DNA of 64,000 bases, from NCBI GenBank assembly GCA_037481935.1, contig JBBFKQ010000004.1, forward strand, positions 1 through 64,000, given 5' to 3'. Source of the stretch: Aquificaceae bacterium (GTDB lineage: Bacteria; Aquificota; Aquificia; Aquificales; Aquificaceae). Below the pieces are notes generated by a model that saw nothing but the letters and a program-made list of their open reading frames with translations, was not told where the DNA came from and did no database searches. The translations under genes were made by a program, and so were the position numbers. This document shows, piece by piece, positions 51,639 to 61,724 of this stretch; positions within the stretch are counted from its first letter, which is position 1, and each line of letters starts with the position of its first letter.

Positions 51639-52931
51639 ATGCTGCCTATCATAAGTCTCAGCCTCTTTGTCTTCTGGCTTGTATCTTTTCCAATGGGTGG
51701 CCCTCTCCTTCATGACATTGGCTATTTCCCTTTTTTTCTCCTGGGACACATATCTGGTTTTTTCCTCATAGCCTCAATAAAGGGATTCTTTCTCAGAACT
51801 TTCCCCTTTTTTATTCCAGCTACTGCTATATTAACTGCCTTTTTCCCAGTGTCCGACCAAACTCTCAGACCTTTACTTATGCTGCTCATTGGCTTTCTAT
51901 CTTCCAGTCTTGCGGTGTATGTGGGGGTAATTCTGACAAATAGTGTTCAAAAAAAGGATATTCTTGGTCTGGGGATAGGAAATATCGCCATGGTTTTTCT
52001 CTCAAACATACCTGTAAGGGAAAATTATAAGTTTTTAATTTTAAGTATTGCACCAGTTCTGAGTCTTACTAAGAAATCTTTTGAAATTTCCTCTGAAAAT
52101 ATACCTCTTAGCTTATGGCTAAGATTTTTACCGGGCGTCTTTATTCTCTACCTCACGGGAGGTCTTATGTATGGTGTGCTTATGGAAGCCTACCGTAAGG
52201 AGGCCCTTCTGTATGGTATTGAGGTCATTTTCTACGCATCTGCTGTATTTCTGTGTGTAATCCTGCTGAAGGATTGGGATGAAAATCTACTGATTCTTTC
52301 CGTGGTTTCCTTTGCCCTGGGATACTTTCTGATGCATACGGGTAATGGTCTTGGTTTAAACCTTGCCATGTATGCGGTCCAGATAGGTTTTGGTTTTGCT
52401 GATGTATTTCTACTTTATACCTTGATAAAGCTCAGAAATCCCATAAAGGCATTTCCTGTTGGTTTTGGAGTTGTTTGCAGTGCTATTCTTGTGGGCTATT
52501 TCCTCTTTAAAATTATGGAAGACACAAGAAGTCTTATAGCTTTAGGGAATCTTATACTCGTGGGTTTTTCTGTATACTTAGTGCATGCAAACAGAGCTAA
52601 TAGAAGAGGTTTGGAGGAGGTTTCTCAGAAGTCAGAGGATGTCCATGCAATTGAAAATATACCTCATACCCAGAAAAGTGCCTCGCCGGAAGGTTTTTTG
52701 CAGGAGCTATGCAGGAAAAGGCAAGCTTATAAAAAGACGCTTTCTAAGAGAGAGAGGGAAGTGGTTCTACTACTGCTTGAGGGTCTCAGCAACGAGGAAA
52801 TAGGTCAATATCTCGGTATATCAACCTCAAGCGTTAGAGAATACTTGAGAAGAGCTACAGAAAAGCTTAGCATTGGTAGAGAAGAATTGGTTTCCATGTA
52901 TGAAGAGTGGAAGAAAAACTTAGAAACGTAG
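51639..52931 (+). CDS. Polytopic membrane protein with C-terminal LuxR-type DNA-binding domain
   Basis: A 430-residue protein. About ten hydrophobic segments fill residues 1-320 (first MLPIISLSLFVFWLVSF; last LIALGNLILVGFSVYLV), then a polar linker (about 322-362) and a LuxR/FixJ helix-turn-helix (about 363-425: LSKREREVVLLLLEGLSNEE, then IGQYLGISTSSVREYLRRAT). DNA binding is thus tethered to the membrane, and the membrane part, not a soluble ligand domain, must sense the signal. I do not recognise the membrane family. It is a single gene behind an FNR-like site. Confidence 0.8.
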   Translation: MLPIISLSLFVFWLVSFPMGGPLLHDIGYFPFFLLGHISGFFLIASIKGFFLRTFPFFIPATAILTAFFPVSDQTLRPLLMLLIGFLSSSLAVYVGVILTNSVQKKDILGLGIGNIAMVFLSNIPVRENYKFLILSIAPVLSLTKKSFEISSENIPLSLWLRFLPGVFILYLTGGLMYGVLMEAYRKEALLYGIEVIFYASAVFLCVILLKDWDENLLILSVVSFALGYFLMHTGNGLGLNLAMYAVQIGFGFADVFLLYTLIKLRNPIKAFPVGFGVVCSAILVGYFLFKIMEDTRSLIALGNLILVGFSVYLVHANRANRRGLEEVSQKSEDVHAIENIPHTQKSASPEGFLQELCRKRQAYKKTLSKREREVVLLLLEGLSNEEIGQYLGISTSSVREYLRRATEKLSIGREELVSMYEEWKKNLET

Positions 52932-52932
52932 A

Positions 52933-53181
52933 TTATTTTTTGAAAAGGTCCTCCAGCCATGACCTTTCAAAGCACTTTACACCTTCTTCGTAGGACTGGC
53001 TTTTCTCAAGACAGCTCTTTATTCCATCAAGTCTCCTTACACCCAGATTCTTACACACGCTCCAGAAGTATCTGCAGTATTCTTTGTCCCTGAGTGGATT
53101 CGTCTGGCATCTCTGAGAGTCATCCTGAGCCCACACAAGAGCACCAAAAGTCAGGCTGAAAAATATAAAGAGTAGCTTCAT
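52933..53181 (-). CDS. Small secreted Cys-rich protein
   Basis: An 82-residue protein with a signal peptide (KLLFIFFSLTFGALVWA, cleavage near Gln-Asp-Asp) and a mature part of about 63 residues with five cysteines (QRC, EYC, SVC, KSC, VKC) and many charged residues. Its ATG overlaps the nuoF stop as ATGA, so it is coupled to nuoE-nuoF. I do not recognise it. A helical periplasmic protein with two disulfides is likely. The longer in-frame start at 53280 would lose the signal peptide. Confidence 0.75.
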   Translation of the reverse strand: MKLLFIFFSLTFGALVWAQDDSQRCQTNPLRDKEYCRYFWSVCKNLGVRRLDGIKSCLEKSQSYEEGVKCFERSWLEDLFKK

Positions 53182-54455
53182 ATCTGTGCAGGGAAACTTT
53201 TTCTGTATTTTTCCCACTCCTGTGGAAACTTCTGCATAGTCTGGCGTATGAGCCTTCCGGCCACAGCCCCAAGCCCGCATATGGAGGTGGGTTGTATGTA
53301 TGAGTTTACAAACTCAAAGCCTGCCCACTCCCTTTCATCTGCATGGTTGTGAAGTATCCTCTCAAGTAGATATGCCTGCTCGTGGGTTCCAACCCTGCAG
53401 GGCGTGCACTGACCACAGCTCTCATGGGCGTAAAACTCCGCCACCCAGAGACACGCCTGAACTATGTCATCCTCCTCTGTAAGCACTATAACCGTGCCCG
53501 TTCCACCAAAGCCAAAGGGTGAGTAGTCCATGGGTGTATCCAGCTCCTCCGTAGAAAAGCAGTCAAGGGCTCCAGAAAAGACGGCCTTTACCTTTTTGTT
53601 TCCTATCGTTCCACCCGCATACTTGAAGATGACCTCTCTCAGAGTTGTGTTCATAGGAAGCTCGTAAACCCCCGGCTTTTTGACCTTTCCACTGACGGGG
53701 AAAAGCTTTGGTCCCGGATAGTCGCTCGGTCCTATGTAGCGGTATTCTTCCCAGCCCATACCCACTATAAGGGGAATATTGCAGAGGGTCTCCACGTTGT
53801 TTACCACCGTGGGCCTTCCAAAAAGACCATACTGAACTGGAAAAGGAGGCTTTATCCTCGGAAAACCCCTTTTACCTTCAAGAGACTCAATAAGAGCGCT
53901 TTCCTCTCCGCAAATGTAGGCGCCTGCACCTCTTGCCACATAAATTTCAAGGTCAAAGCCAGAACCCAGAATATTTTTCCCCAGAAAGCCCTTCTTCTTT
54001 GCCTCTTCTATGGCATCTCTGAGGATGTAATAGCCCGCCGGATACTCGCCCCTTATGTATATGAAGGCCTGGTTGGCACCTATGGCATAGGCGGATATTA
54101 TCATACCCTCTATCAGAAGATGAGGGTCTCTCTCCATGAGTATTCTGTCTTTAAAGGTGCCGGGTTCAGATTCGTCTGCATTGCATATGAGGTATCTGGG
54201 AGCTGGGTTCTGCACCGCAAACTTCCACTTTCTTCCTGTGGGAAAACCCGCACCACCCCTTCCTCTGAGCTGGCTTCTGTCAACCCAGTCTACTATTTCT
54301 TCCGGTTTCATGTTGAGAGCTTTCTCCAGAGCCTGATACCCACCGTCTTTGAGATATTCCTCTATGGTGTGAACTCTTGGCTTTTTTGCCCTCTTGAGCA
54401 AAAGGTTGAGGGTAGTCTCTGCGTATATATCAGGTGTAACGGGATAGGACCTCAT
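53178..54455 (-). CDS. nuoF: NADH:quinone oxidoreductase subunit F (NuoF)
   Basis: A 425-residue NADH-dehydrogenase flavoprotein. FMN/NADH loop QLRGRGGAGFPTGRKWKF (about residues 66-83), GEESALIESLEGKRGFP (about 180), and the [4Fe-4S] site ESCGQCTPCRVG (about 350) plus SICGLGAVAGR. The ATG 54455 follows AAAGGAG and gives a normal N-terminus; upstream in-frame codons lie in nuoE. Complex I membrane genes are not in this window, so the module could serve complex I or a soluble dehydrogenase or hydrogenase. Confidence 0.95.
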   Translation of the reverse strand: MRSYPVTPDIYAETTLNLLLKRAKKPRVHTIEEYLKDGGYQALEKALNMKPEEIVDWVDRSQLRGRGGAGFPTGRKWKFAVQNPAPRYLICNADESEPGTFKDRILMERDPHLLIEGMIISAYAIGANQAFIYIRGEYPAGYYILRDAIEEAKKKGFLGKNILGSGFDLEIYVARGAGAYICGEESALIESLEGKRGFPRIKPPFPVQYGLFGRPTVVNNVETLCNIPLIVGMGWEEYRYIGPSDYPGPKLFPVSGKVKKPGVYELPMNTTLREVIFKYAGGTIGNKKVKAVFSGALDCFSTEELDTPMDYSPFGFGGTGTVIVLTEEDDIVQACLWVAEFYAHESCGQCTPCRVGTHEQAYLLERILHNHADEREWAGFEFVNSYIQPTSICGLGAVAGRLIRQTMQKFPQEWEKYRKSFPAQI

Positions 54456-54900
54456 GGAGCTTCTCCTTTGATTCAAACTTGTAGGTGTCTTCGTCCACCA
54501 TAAAACACGGTGCTTCCGAGCATGCACCTATACACTGCACACCTATTAATTTGAACCTTCCGTCTTTGGTTACCTCGCCGGGTGATATACCTAGGAGTTC
54601 ATTTATGGCTCCGAGCACTTTTTTTGAGTCCATAAGGTTGCAGACAACGCTTACGCATACCCTTATCCTGTGTCTGGCAGGCTCTCCCCTGTCAAACATG
54701 TCATAAAAAGAGACCACGTTTTCCACATGATTCAGCGGAACTTCTAAGAGCCTTGCCACCTCCTCGAGAGCAAAGAAGGGGATGTGTCCGTAGTGGTCCT
54801 GAACTTCGTGAAGACAGATAAGAACAGCCTGCTCCTTTCTTGGGAAGTAGTCTGCATGCTCTCTCAACTTCTGCATTAACTCCTCAGGTAAGACACCCAT
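54430..54900 (-). CDS. nuoE: NADH:quinone oxidoreductase subunit E (NuoE)
   Basis: A 156-residue thioredoxin-fold [2Fe-2S] subunit. Ligands are in CVSVVCNLMD (C-x4-C, about residues 82-87) and CIGACSEAPCF (C-x3-C, about 123-127). The N-terminal helical bundle (YFPRKEQAVLICLHEVQDHY) is typical. It pairs with NuoF to move electrons from NADH. It shares one base with mqnD and overlaps nuoF by 26 bases. Confidence 0.95.
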   Translation of the reverse strand: MGVLPEELMQKLREHADYFPRKEQAVLICLHEVQDHYGHIPFFALEEVARLLEVPLNHVENVVSFYDMFDRGEPARHRIRVCVSVVCNLMDSKKVLGAINELLGISPGEVTKDGRFKLIGVQCIGACSEAPCFMVDEDTYKFESKEKLHEVLSRYT

Positions 54901-55742
54901 TAGTCTATCACCTCATCGCTAAAGATTACCTGTGGCATTTTAGCTTCAATTATACCTCTTTCAATACCCATCTGTAGCAGAAGCCTTACCGCTCGCCTGC
55001 CATCTTCTCCATAATCCAGAGTTCGCTGGTTTACATACATACTCACGAACCTCTCAGTTCTTGCCGTGTCCTCTTTTATCTCTCTGGCATACTCTCTGGC
55101 AAAGCTGAGGGCTTCACCCCTATTTTCAAGGGCATATTCTATGCTCTTTTTCATGAGTCTCTCCATCTTTTTTATCACTTCCATGCCCAGGTCTTTTCTT
55201 ATAACGTTGCACCCTAAGGGAAGGGGAAGCCCGGTTTTTTCCATCCACCACTGGCCAAGGTCAAGGAGCTTTTTGAGCCCTCTGTCCCTGTAGCTGAGTT
55301 GCCCTTCGTGAATTACCAGCCCGGCGTCAACCCTACCCTCTGCAACCGCATCCAGCACCCTGTCAAAGGGGAGCACAATCTCTTCAAAGTCCGGCTCGTA
55401 AAGCTTCAGAACAAGGTATGCGGTGGTGAGTTTACCCGGAATTGCTACCCTTTTACCTTTAAGACTCTCCAAATCTCTCACAGATACTACGATTGGACCA
55501 TATCCCTCTCCAACGCTTCCACCACTGGGAAGCACGAGATAATTCTCTGCCACATAGGGGTAGGCATGAAAGGAAAGTGCCGACACCTCGTAAGTGCCCT
55601 TCAGAGCTTCTCTGTTGAGTGTCTCAATATCCGCAAGCACATGCTCAATCTGGAGACCTTCTGTGTCTACCTTGCCCGTGGTGAGTGCGTAAAACATAAA
55701 GGCATCGTCCGAGTCAGGACTGTGGGCTATTCTTATCCTCAT
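54900..55742 (-). CDS. mqnD: 1,4-dihydroxy-6-naphthoate synthase
   Basis: A 280-residue MqnD of the futalosine pathway to menaquinone, converting cyclic dehypoxanthinyl futalosine. Periplasmic-binding-protein-like fold. [16 protein letters not shown] (residues 5-20), [20 protein letters not shown] and [10 protein letters not shown] are diagnostic. It supplies the quinone used by SQR, bc1 and complex I in this window. It overlaps lpxD by 29 bases. Confidence 0.94.
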   Translation of the reverse strand: MRIRIAHSPDSDDAFMFYALTTGKVDTEGLQIEHVLADIETLNREALKGTYEVSALSFHAYPYVAENYLVLPSGGSVGEGYGPIVVSVRDLESLKGKRVAIPGKLTTAYLVLKLYEPDFEEIVLPFDRVLDAVAEGRVDAGLVIHEGQLSYRDRGLKKLLDLGQWWMEKTGLPLPLGCNVIRKDLGMEVIKKMERLMKKSIEYALENRGEALSFAREYAREIKEDTARTERFVSMYVNQRTLDYGEDGRRAVRLLLQMGIERGIIEAKMPQVIFSDEVID

Positions 55743-56712
55743 GCCTTCTCTCCTTAAAAAGCTCAGGCAGTTTTAAAATATATGCATAAAGCCTCTTCCA
55801 CTTTGACCACTCCATAGCCGGAATGGCTCCTCCATAAACCTTTCCGCCTTCAAGGCTTTTTGAGACGCCTGCCTTTGCAGAGACAACTGCCCCATCGCCT
55901 ATTTCCACATGGTCTGCGACACCCACCTGTCCAGCCAGAACTACCCCCCTACCCGTCTTGACGCTACCAGACAGACCCACCTGAGATACAATTATGTTCC
56001 CCGCACCTATCCTGCAGTTGTGACCTATCTGAACAAGGTTGTCTATTTTTGTGCCGCTCCCTATTAAGGTCTGGTCTATTAAGGCTCTGTCTATGCATGT
56101 GTTGGCTCCTATCTCCACATGGTCCTCTATGACCACCTTCCCAATGTGGTTTAGTTTGAGTATCCCCTCTGGACCCACGTAGTAGCCAAAGCCATCCGCC
56201 CCTATCACAGAACCGCTGTGAATTTTTACCCCTTCACCAATCACGCAACCGGGATAGACATGAACACCGCTGAAAAGAACGCTGTTCTTTCCTATTCTCA
56301 CACCCTCACCTATATAGCAGAAGGGATATACCTTCACGCCATCATCAAGAACTGCACCCTTTCCAAGATAGACAAAAGGACCCACATAGACATCTTTCCC
56401 AATGCGAACGCCTTCTTCAATATGGGCCTTTTCAGATATGCCAGAGGGATGCTTCTCTGGATACGCATAGGACAGGAACCTGGCAAGGGCAAGTCTTACC
56501 GCTCCTACCCTGATGTAATTGGGGAAATCTACCTCTTCAGAGACCACCAGCACAACTCTCAGACCCTTTAGTTTTTCCACCTGCTCTTTTTCCTGACAGA
56601 AAACTACGGTGCCTTCCCTCGGGTTTTCCACAGAAGAGAGGCCTTCTACTTCAAAGTCTGGGTCTCCATACAGCTTCCCCTGCAAGAGCTCAGCAACCTC
56701 AGAGAGCTTCAT
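55714..56712 (-). CDS. lpxD: UDP-3-O-acylglucosamine N-acyltransferase
   Basis: A 332-residue left-handed beta-helix acyltransferase, the third step of lipid A synthesis, showing an outer membrane with LPS. The N-terminal uridine-binding domain (residues 1-95, [20 protein letters not shown]) is followed by hexapeptide repeats ([53 protein letters not shown] with the catalytic His). It follows ompH, the common ompH-lpxD order. Confidence 0.95.
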   Translation of the reverse strand: MKLSEVAELLQGKLYGDPDFEVEGLSSVENPREGTVVFCQEKEQVEKLKGLRVVLVVSEEVDFPNYIRVGAVRLALARFLSYAYPEKHPSGISEKAHIEEGVRIGKDVYVGPFVYLGKGAVLDDGVKVYPFCYIGEGVRIGKNSVLFSGVHVYPGCVIGEGVKIHSGSVIGADGFGYYVGPEGILKLNHIGKVVIEDHVEIGANTCIDRALIDQTLIGSGTKIDNLVQIGHNCRIGAGNIIVSQVGLSGSVKTGRGVVLAGQVGVADHVEIGDGAVVSAKAGVSKSLEGGKVYGGAIPAMEWSKWKRLYAYILKLPELFKERRHEDKNSPQS

Positions 56713-57194
56713 TTTTGCTGGTCAAGCCTCTGGATGACCTCCGCCGTTATGTCTATCTCCGCAGACCTGTATACGAAGGCTGAGCAGTCTAGAATCCCTG
56801 TGAAGCCTTGCCTTTTGGCTATGTCCTCTGATATACTCCTCACTCTGGATATTATTTCTTCTTCCATCTTCCCCTTAATTTCTGAAAGCTCCCTCTGAGC
56901 CTTCTGCTGGAGCTCCATACCCTCTGCCTCTGCCTTCTGATATTCTCTTATCCTCTGTTCCCTGACGTTCTGGGCAATTCCCTTGCTTTCTATCTGTTTT
57001 CTGAGCTCTTCAAGCCTCTTGTTAATCTGGTCCAGTTGCTTCTGATACTCTTCCGCCTTTGTTCTTAGCTGGGTTTCTTTGCCTTTTACCAGCTGAGATT
57101 CGGAGAGTATTCTGTTAGGGTCTACGCAGGCGAACTTCTGCTGGGCAAAGCCAAGTGTGGAAACAAAAAGGAACATAATCAGCGATTTCTTCAT
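56709..57194 (-). CDS. OmpH/Skp family periplasmic chaperone
   Basis: A 161-residue protein with a signal peptide ([18 protein letters not shown]) and a long helical tentacle-like coiled coil (about 35-120: [33 protein letters not shown]) between short beta segments, the Skp plan. It carries unfolded outer-membrane proteins. It overlaps lpxD by four bases. Confidence 0.9.
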   Translation of the reverse strand: MKKSLIMFLFVSTLGFAQQKFACVDPNRILSESQLVKGKETQLRTKAEEYQKQLDQINKRLEELRKQIESKGIAQNVREQRIREYQKAEAEGMELQQKAQRELSEIKGKMEEEIISRVRSISEDIAKRQGFTGILDCSAFVYRSAEIDITAEVIQRLDQQK

Positions 57195-57226
57195 TCTTTA
57201 CCTCCTTTAAAAATGATAGCATAGAC

Positions 57227-58465
57227 TCAGACTGCCTCCCTCATTATGTAGGTGGGTTTGAGCTTGTTTTTTACCACCTCAGCGTTTACGAGAACCTTTT
57301 TCACGCCACGCATGGAGGGTATCTCAAACATCACATCCAGCATTATTTCCTCCATAATCGCTCTTAGACCTCTTGCACCCGTTTTTCTTCTTATTGACTC
57401 CCTTGCTATCTCCACAAGGGCATCATCGGTGAACTCAAGCTCCACCTCTTCCATCTCAAAAAGTTTTTTGTACTGTTTAACAAGGGCATTTCTCGGCTCT
57501 ACAAGGACCCTTATAAGTTCCTCCTCTGTTAGCTCATCCAGCACTGCAATGACTGGAAGCCTGCCCACAAACTCGGGTATTAGCCCGTAGTGTATAAGGT
57601 CGTCCACCTCCACAAAGTGAAGAGGGTTTTCCCCCTTCTCAAACTTTCTTATTTCAGCCTCAAAGCCAACCACTGACTTTCCGAGCCTTCTCTTTACTAT
57701 GTCTTCAAGCCCAACGAAGGCTCCACCGCATATGAAGAGTATGTCGGTGGTGTCTATCTGTATAAACTCCTGATGAGGATGCTTCCTGCCTCCCTGGGGT
57801 GGAACATTAGAAACTGTCCCCTCAATAATCTTCAGGAGCGCTTGCTGAACTCCTTCACCGGAGACATCTCTTGTTATGGAGGGGTTTATACCAGCCTTCT
57901 TGGCAATCTTGTCTATCTCGTCAATGTATATTATTCCCCTCTGCGCCGCCTTCACATCATACCCGCAGTTCTGCAAAAGCCTTACCAGCACATTTTCCAC
58001 ATCCTCTCCCACATAACCCGCTTCCGTGAGAGTGGTTGCGTCGGATATGGCAAAGGGCACATCCAGTATCTTTGCAAGGGTTTTTGCCAGAAGGGTCTTG
58101 CCAGAACCTGTGGGACCTATCAGGAGTATGTTGCTCTTTTCTACCTCCACGTCGTCAAGGCTCAGTCCCAGTTCTTTTGCCCTTATCCTCTTGTAGTGGT
58201 TGTAAACTGCAACAGATAATACCTTCTTTGCCCTTTCCTGACCTATCACATACTGGTCAAGCTGTCTTTTTATTTCCTCCGGGGTAGGGATTTCTTTTGA
58301 AAGGTTGTAGCTGAGCTGTTTTTTCTGGTCTTTTATGATGTTGTTGCATACCTCCACGCACCGGTCGCATATGAAGGTGTCGTTGGGTCCTGCAATGAGC
58401 ACAAGCACCTCGCTCTGAGACCTGCCACAGAAGGAACAGTGATTTTCCTGCCTTTTTCTTGACAT
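57227..58465 (-). CDS. clpX: ATP-dependent Clp protease ATPase ClpX
   Basis: A 412-residue AAA+ unfoldase. Zinc-binding domain with [10 protein letters not shown] and [10 protein letters not shown] (residues 10-42), Walker [21 protein letters not shown] (about 113-132), pore loop [11 protein letters not shown], Walker [16 protein letters not shown] and the ClpP-docking VVGFEAEI loop (the family IGF). It recognises substrates for the adjacent clpP. One base separates it from the clpP stop. Confidence 0.98.
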   Translation of the reverse strand: MSRKRQENHCSFCGRSQSEVLVLIAGPNDTFICDRCVEVCNNIIKDQKKQLSYNLSKEIPTPEEIKRQLDQYVIGQERAKKVLSVAVYNHYKRIRAKELGLSLDDVEVEKSNILLIGPTGSGKTLLAKTLAKILDVPFAISDATTLTEAGYVGEDVENVLVRLLQNCGYDVKAAQRGIIYIDEIDKIAKKAGINPSITRDVSGEGVQQALLKIIEGTVSNVPPQGGRKHPHQEFIQIDTTDILFICGGAFVGLEDIVKRRLGKSVVGFEAEIRKFEKGENPLHFVEVDDLIHYGLIPEFVGRLPVIAVLDELTEEELIRVLVEPRNALVKQYKKLFEMEEVELEFTDDALVEIARESIRRKTGARGLRAIMEEIMLDVMFEIPSMRGVKKVLVNAEVVKNKLKPTYIMREAV

Positions 58466-58466
58466 A

Positions 58467-59063
58467 TCAGCTCCTCTTCTCTATGACTCTGTCCACTATG
58501 CCGTATTCCATAGCCTCCTGAGCAGACATAAAATAATCCCTTTCCACATCTCTTTCAATCTTTTCAAGGGGCTGTCCTGTGTGCTTAGCAAGAATTTCAT
58601 TCAGCATGTGCTTTATCCTCTTTATCTCCTCCGCGTGAATTATTATGTCTGTTGCCTGACCTGTTATACCTCCCAGAGGCTGGTGAATCATGATTCTTGA
58701 GTGTGGCAGGGCATACCTTTTGCCCTTTGCACCTGCGGAAAGAAGAACTGCACCCATGGAGGCTGCCTGACCAAGGCATATGGTAACCACGTCGGGCTTT
58801 ATATACTGCATGGTGTCGTATATGGCCATGCCGGCAGTAACGGAGCCACCCGGGGAATTTATATACATATATATGTCCTTGTCAGGGTCCTGAGCCTCCA
58901 GAAAGAGGAGCTGCGCCACTATGAGGTTCGCTATGTGGTCATCAATGGGAAAGCCAAGCAGGACTATCCTGTCCTGAAGCAGTCTTGAGTATATGTCGTA
59001 GGCTCTTTCACCTCTTGGGGTTTGCTCAATAACTATGGGAACAAGCTGGTCAAGTATTTTCAT
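58467..59063 (-). CDS. clpP: ATP-dependent Clp protease proteolytic subunit
   Basis: A 198-residue serine peptidase. Catalytic Ser in [16 protein letters not shown] (about 98), His in [11 protein letters not shown] (about 123), Asp in [12 protein letters not shown] (about 172). ATG 59063 lies after AAGGAGG and inside the tig end by 14 bases; an in-frame start at 59087 adds an unlikely Lys/Arg run. Standard tig-clpP-clpX order. Confidence 0.97.
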   Translation of the reverse strand: MKILDQLVPIVIEQTPRGERAYDIYSRLLQDRIVLLGFPIDDHIANLIVAQLLFLEAQDPDKDIYMYINSPGGSVTAGMAIYDTMQYIKPDVVTICLGQAASMGAVLLSAGAKGKRYALPHSRIMIHQPLGGITGQATDIIIHAEEIKRIKHMLNEILAKHTGQPLEKIERDVERDYFMSAQEAMEYGIVDRVIEKRS

Positions 59064-60345
59064 CCTTTTCCTCCTTTTTCTCTTCAATTTCTTTCACAAC
59101 AGCCTTTGAAACTATATCTTCAAGTGCCTTTTCCCTCTTTATGTCCTCCTCGAGGACAGGTAGCAGGTTTTCTCTCTGCAAAAATTCCCTCATCTCCTCA
59201 ACAGACCTTTCGTAAGCCTTTGCCAGCTCCTCTATCCTCTTCTGCAGTTCTTCCGCACTTACCTGAATACCTTTCTCCTGAGCATATTTGTCCAGTATGT
59301 ATCTGAGCTTTATGCTCATGACTGCCTGAGGTGTGAGCTCCTGAGCTATTGCCCTGTAGTCCAGATATTTGGGGTCTATGCCCCACTGGGAAAGTTCCCT
59401 GACCCTTCTCTCCACAAGGTGTGAAAGTTCCCTCTGCAGAAGGGTCTGAGGGATGTCAAACTCATGCATCTGAACCAGCTTTATTGCCACTGCATCCGCT
59501 ATCATGGCCTTCCTCAGGTTTTCAAGTCCTGACCTTACCTCTTCCCTTATCTTCTCTTCTGCCTCTGCCCATGTTTGACCAAGCCCCAGCTCCTTTGCAA
59601 AGTCGTTGCTGAGCTCTGGAAGCACCTTTTCCTTTACGCTCTTGAGGGTTATCTCAACCTTTGCCTTTCCTGCAGGCTTGCCCTCCGTATCATAAAGGGT
59701 AAGGTCATGAAGCACAAAGCTGTCTCCCTCCCTCTTTCCAATAAGCTCTCTTTCTATCTCTTCTCTGAAGGTCTTTGTTCCTATTACCCCAGAGGTCTCT
59801 CCCTCTGTGGTCTCACCACTCTCAGTTTCCTCAACCCTGTAGTCCACAACTGCAAGGTCGCCTTCTCTCACTTCCCTCTCCACAGGCTCCCAGACCGCAT
59901 GCTCCTCCCTTATCTCCTCTATCCTCTTCCTTACCAGCTCGTCGCTGAACTCAACCTTCCTTATCTCAACCTCAAGACCTTCTAAGTTCTGGAGCTCAAA
60001 CTCCGGAGGGACTTCAAAGGACACACTGTAGCTGAGTTTCTGGGAAGGCTCTTCCAGCTGAACCTTCTCAAGGTATATGTCAGCAACTGGCCTCAAACCA
60101 CTTTCCTGTATGGCACCTGCCAGCGTTGCGTTTGCCACTTTCTTGCCCACCTCTTCCTGTATGAAGTCCCTGAACTTGGCTTTTATTACCCAGAGGGGGG
60201 CTTTGCCTTTCCTGAAGCCTTCCACCTCCGCATTCTGCCTGAGGTAGTTGTAAACCTCATCCAGAGCAGACCTGACCACATCGCCCTCTACCTCAACCTT
60301 AAGGGCTTTAAAAAGTCCCTGTCTGTCTTCTACGCTTACCTTCAT
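59050..60345 (-). CDS. tig: Trigger factor
   Basis: A 431-residue ribosome-associated chaperone. The ribosome-binding signature is in [16 protein letters not shown] (about residues 40-55, family GFRxGKxP). A PPIase-like domain is at about 150-245 ([33 protein letters not shown]) and helical arms follow to the C-terminus. It is first in the tig-clpP-clpX group and follows tRNA-Leu by 16 bases. Confidence 0.95.
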   Translation of the reverse strand: MKVSVEDRQGLFKALKVEVEGDVVRSALDEVYNYLRQNAEVEGFRKGKAPLWVIKAKFRDFIQEEVGKKVANATLAGAIQESGLRPVADIYLEKVQLEEPSQKLSYSVSFEVPPEFELQNLEGLEVEIRKVEFSDELVRKRIEEIREEHAVWEPVEREVREGDLAVVDYRVEETESGETTEGETSGVIGTKTFREEIERELIGKREGDSFVLHDLTLYDTEGKPAGKAKVEITLKSVKEKVLPELSNDFAKELGLGQTWAEAEEKIREEVRSGLENLRKAMIADAVAIKLVQMHEFDIPQTLLQRELSHLVERRVRELSQWGIDPKYLDYRAIAQELTPQAVMSIKLRYILDKYAQEKGIQVSAEELQKRIEELAKAYERSVEEMREFLQRENLLPVLEEDIKREKALEDIVSKAVVKEIEEKKEEKDENT

Positions 60346-60361
60346 ACAAACCTCCTGCTTT

Positions 60362-60447
60362 TGGTGCGGGTGGAGGGAGTTGAACCCTCACGGGCTATGC
60401 CCACAGGATCCTAAGTCCTGCGCGTCTGCCAGTTCCGCCACACCCGC
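60362..60447 (-). tRNA. tRNA-Leu (anticodon UAG)
   Basis: An 86-base class-II tRNA. Acceptor GCGGGTG pairs with CACCCGC, the discriminator is A, and CCA is encoded. The anticodon arm is CAGGA-CTTAGGA-TCCTG with TAG at the anticodon. The long variable arm (TGGGCATAGCCC) and GGTTCAACTCC T-arm are normal. It reads CUN Leu codons and lies directly upstream of tig, possibly on the same transcript. Confidence 0.97.
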
Positions 60448-60460
60448 TCAGAAATACAAA

Positions 60461-60487
60461 ATTATAACCTGCTTTTAGTCAATTCAA
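60461..60487 (-). promoter_or_regulatory. Promoter of tRNA-Leu and possibly tig-clpP-clpX
   Basis: On the minus strand TTGAAT (60487-60482), fifteen bases, TATAAT (60466-60461). The predicted start is seven bases before the tRNA. Confidence 0.72.
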
Positions 60488-60519
60488 CGTGCACTGAGAG
60501 CCATATATTTACATAGACT

Positions 60520-61710
60520 ATGGAAAAGTTTATAGAGCTTCCTCTAGACCTTGCTCAGAAGTGCGTAAAGTGTGGACTATGCAAGTCTGTCTGCCCCACC
60601 TATCCCTATGTGCAGGAAGAGGCAGGCTTTGCCCGTGGAAGGCTTGCCCTGGCAGAGATGGTGGTAAAAGGAGAATTGCCCCTATCTGAGGAGGTGGCAA
60701 GGCAGTGGGACCAGTGTGCCATGTGCAGAAGGTGTGAGTGGATATGTCCCAACAACGTGGAATACAAAGAGATAATGGTAAAAGCGAGGGACATGCAAAG
60801 AGAAAGCCTCGGGCAGGGAGTGGTGAAGTCTCTTGGTCTAAAATCCCTTGAACTCATGCAGTCTGGTTTTGGCAGAAAGGCTATAAAGCTCGCCGGAAAG
60901 CTCCTGAGTCCGTTGCCCTCGGAGATAAAAACCCCCTTTCCCACCGGTGCAGTGAAGTTTATGCCAAAGCCCACAGCCAGGGCTTTTGGACTGAGGGGCA
61001 AGGTCTTTGAGGCTCAGGAGGAGAAGGGAAAGCTCTTATTTTTCACCGGCTGTATGATAGATGCTTTCTACGGAAAGACCGGGGAAAATGTGATAAAGCT
61101 CATGAACAGGGCAGGCTATACGGTGGTGGTGCCAGAGGATATAAAGTGCTGTGGTGCTCCACACTACTACTCGGGAAACCTTCAAGCCTTTGAAAGGTTG
61201 AGAGACCATAACTTGAAAGAGATGGGGAAATATGACTTCGACGCAGTGGTGGTTGCATGCCCTACGTGCGGGGGAGCCCTGCAGGAGGACTATAAGTTAG
61301 ACAAGCCAGTGTATGACTTTGCGGAAATCGTCTTCAAAAGTCCCTTGAGGTTTAGAGGCTCAGGAAAGAGGCTGACCTTTCATGTGCCCTGCCATTCATA
61401 CAGCGCCATGAAGGTAAACGATAAGGTTTTCTATGGAGTTATGGAGAGGGTTGAAGGTGACGAGGTGAGGAAAGCTGAAAAGGACAAATCCTGCTGTGGC
61501 TTTGCAGGTCTCTTCTCCATTACAAACCCCAAAATGTCCGACCAGATACAGAGGGAAAAGATAGAAGACCTTCAGAAAACTCAGGCTCAGGTGGTGCTCA
61601 CCACATGCCCTGGCTGCGTGCTTAACCTCAAGGACGGGGTCAAAAAACACTGCACGGGTCAGGAAGTTATGCACCTTGCGGACTACCTTGCGGAGAACCT
61701 TCAGGGATGA
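60520..61710 (+). CDS. GlcF/HdrD-like Fe-S oxidoreductase subunit
   Basis: A 396-residue protein. Two [4Fe-4S] ferredoxin motifs are at the N-terminus (CVKCGLCKSVCP at about 15-26, CAMCRRCEWICP at about 68-79), followed by two CCG domains (IKCCGAPHYYSG at about 208, SCCGFAGLFS at about 326). This is the layout of glycolate oxidase GlcF, LutA and heterodisulfide-reductase-like subunits. No flavoprotein partner (GlcD) is adjacent, so the donor is unknown. No Shine-Dalgarno: a TATATT box lies eleven bases before the ATG, again a short or absent leader. Confidence 0.87.
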   Translation: MEKFIELPLDLAQKCVKCGLCKSVCPTYPYVQEEAGFARGRLALAEMVVKGELPLSEEVARQWDQCAMCRRCEWICPNNVEYKEIMVKARDMQRESLGQGVVKSLGLKSLELMQSGFGRKAIKLAGKLLSPLPSEIKTPFPTGAVKFMPKPTARAFGLRGKVFEAQEEKGKLLFFTGCMIDAFYGKTGENVIKLMNRAGYTVVVPEDIKCCGAPHYYSGNLQAFERLRDHNLKEMGKYDFDAVVVACPTCGGALQEDYKLDKPVYDFAEIVFKSPLRFRGSGKRLTFHVPCHSYSAMKVNDKVFYGVMERVEGDEVRKAEKDKSCCGFAGLFSITNPKMSDQIQREKIEDLQKTQAQVVLTTCPGCVLNLKDGVKKHCTGQEVMHLADYLAENLQG

Positions 61711-61724
61711 TAGAATAGAAGAGC

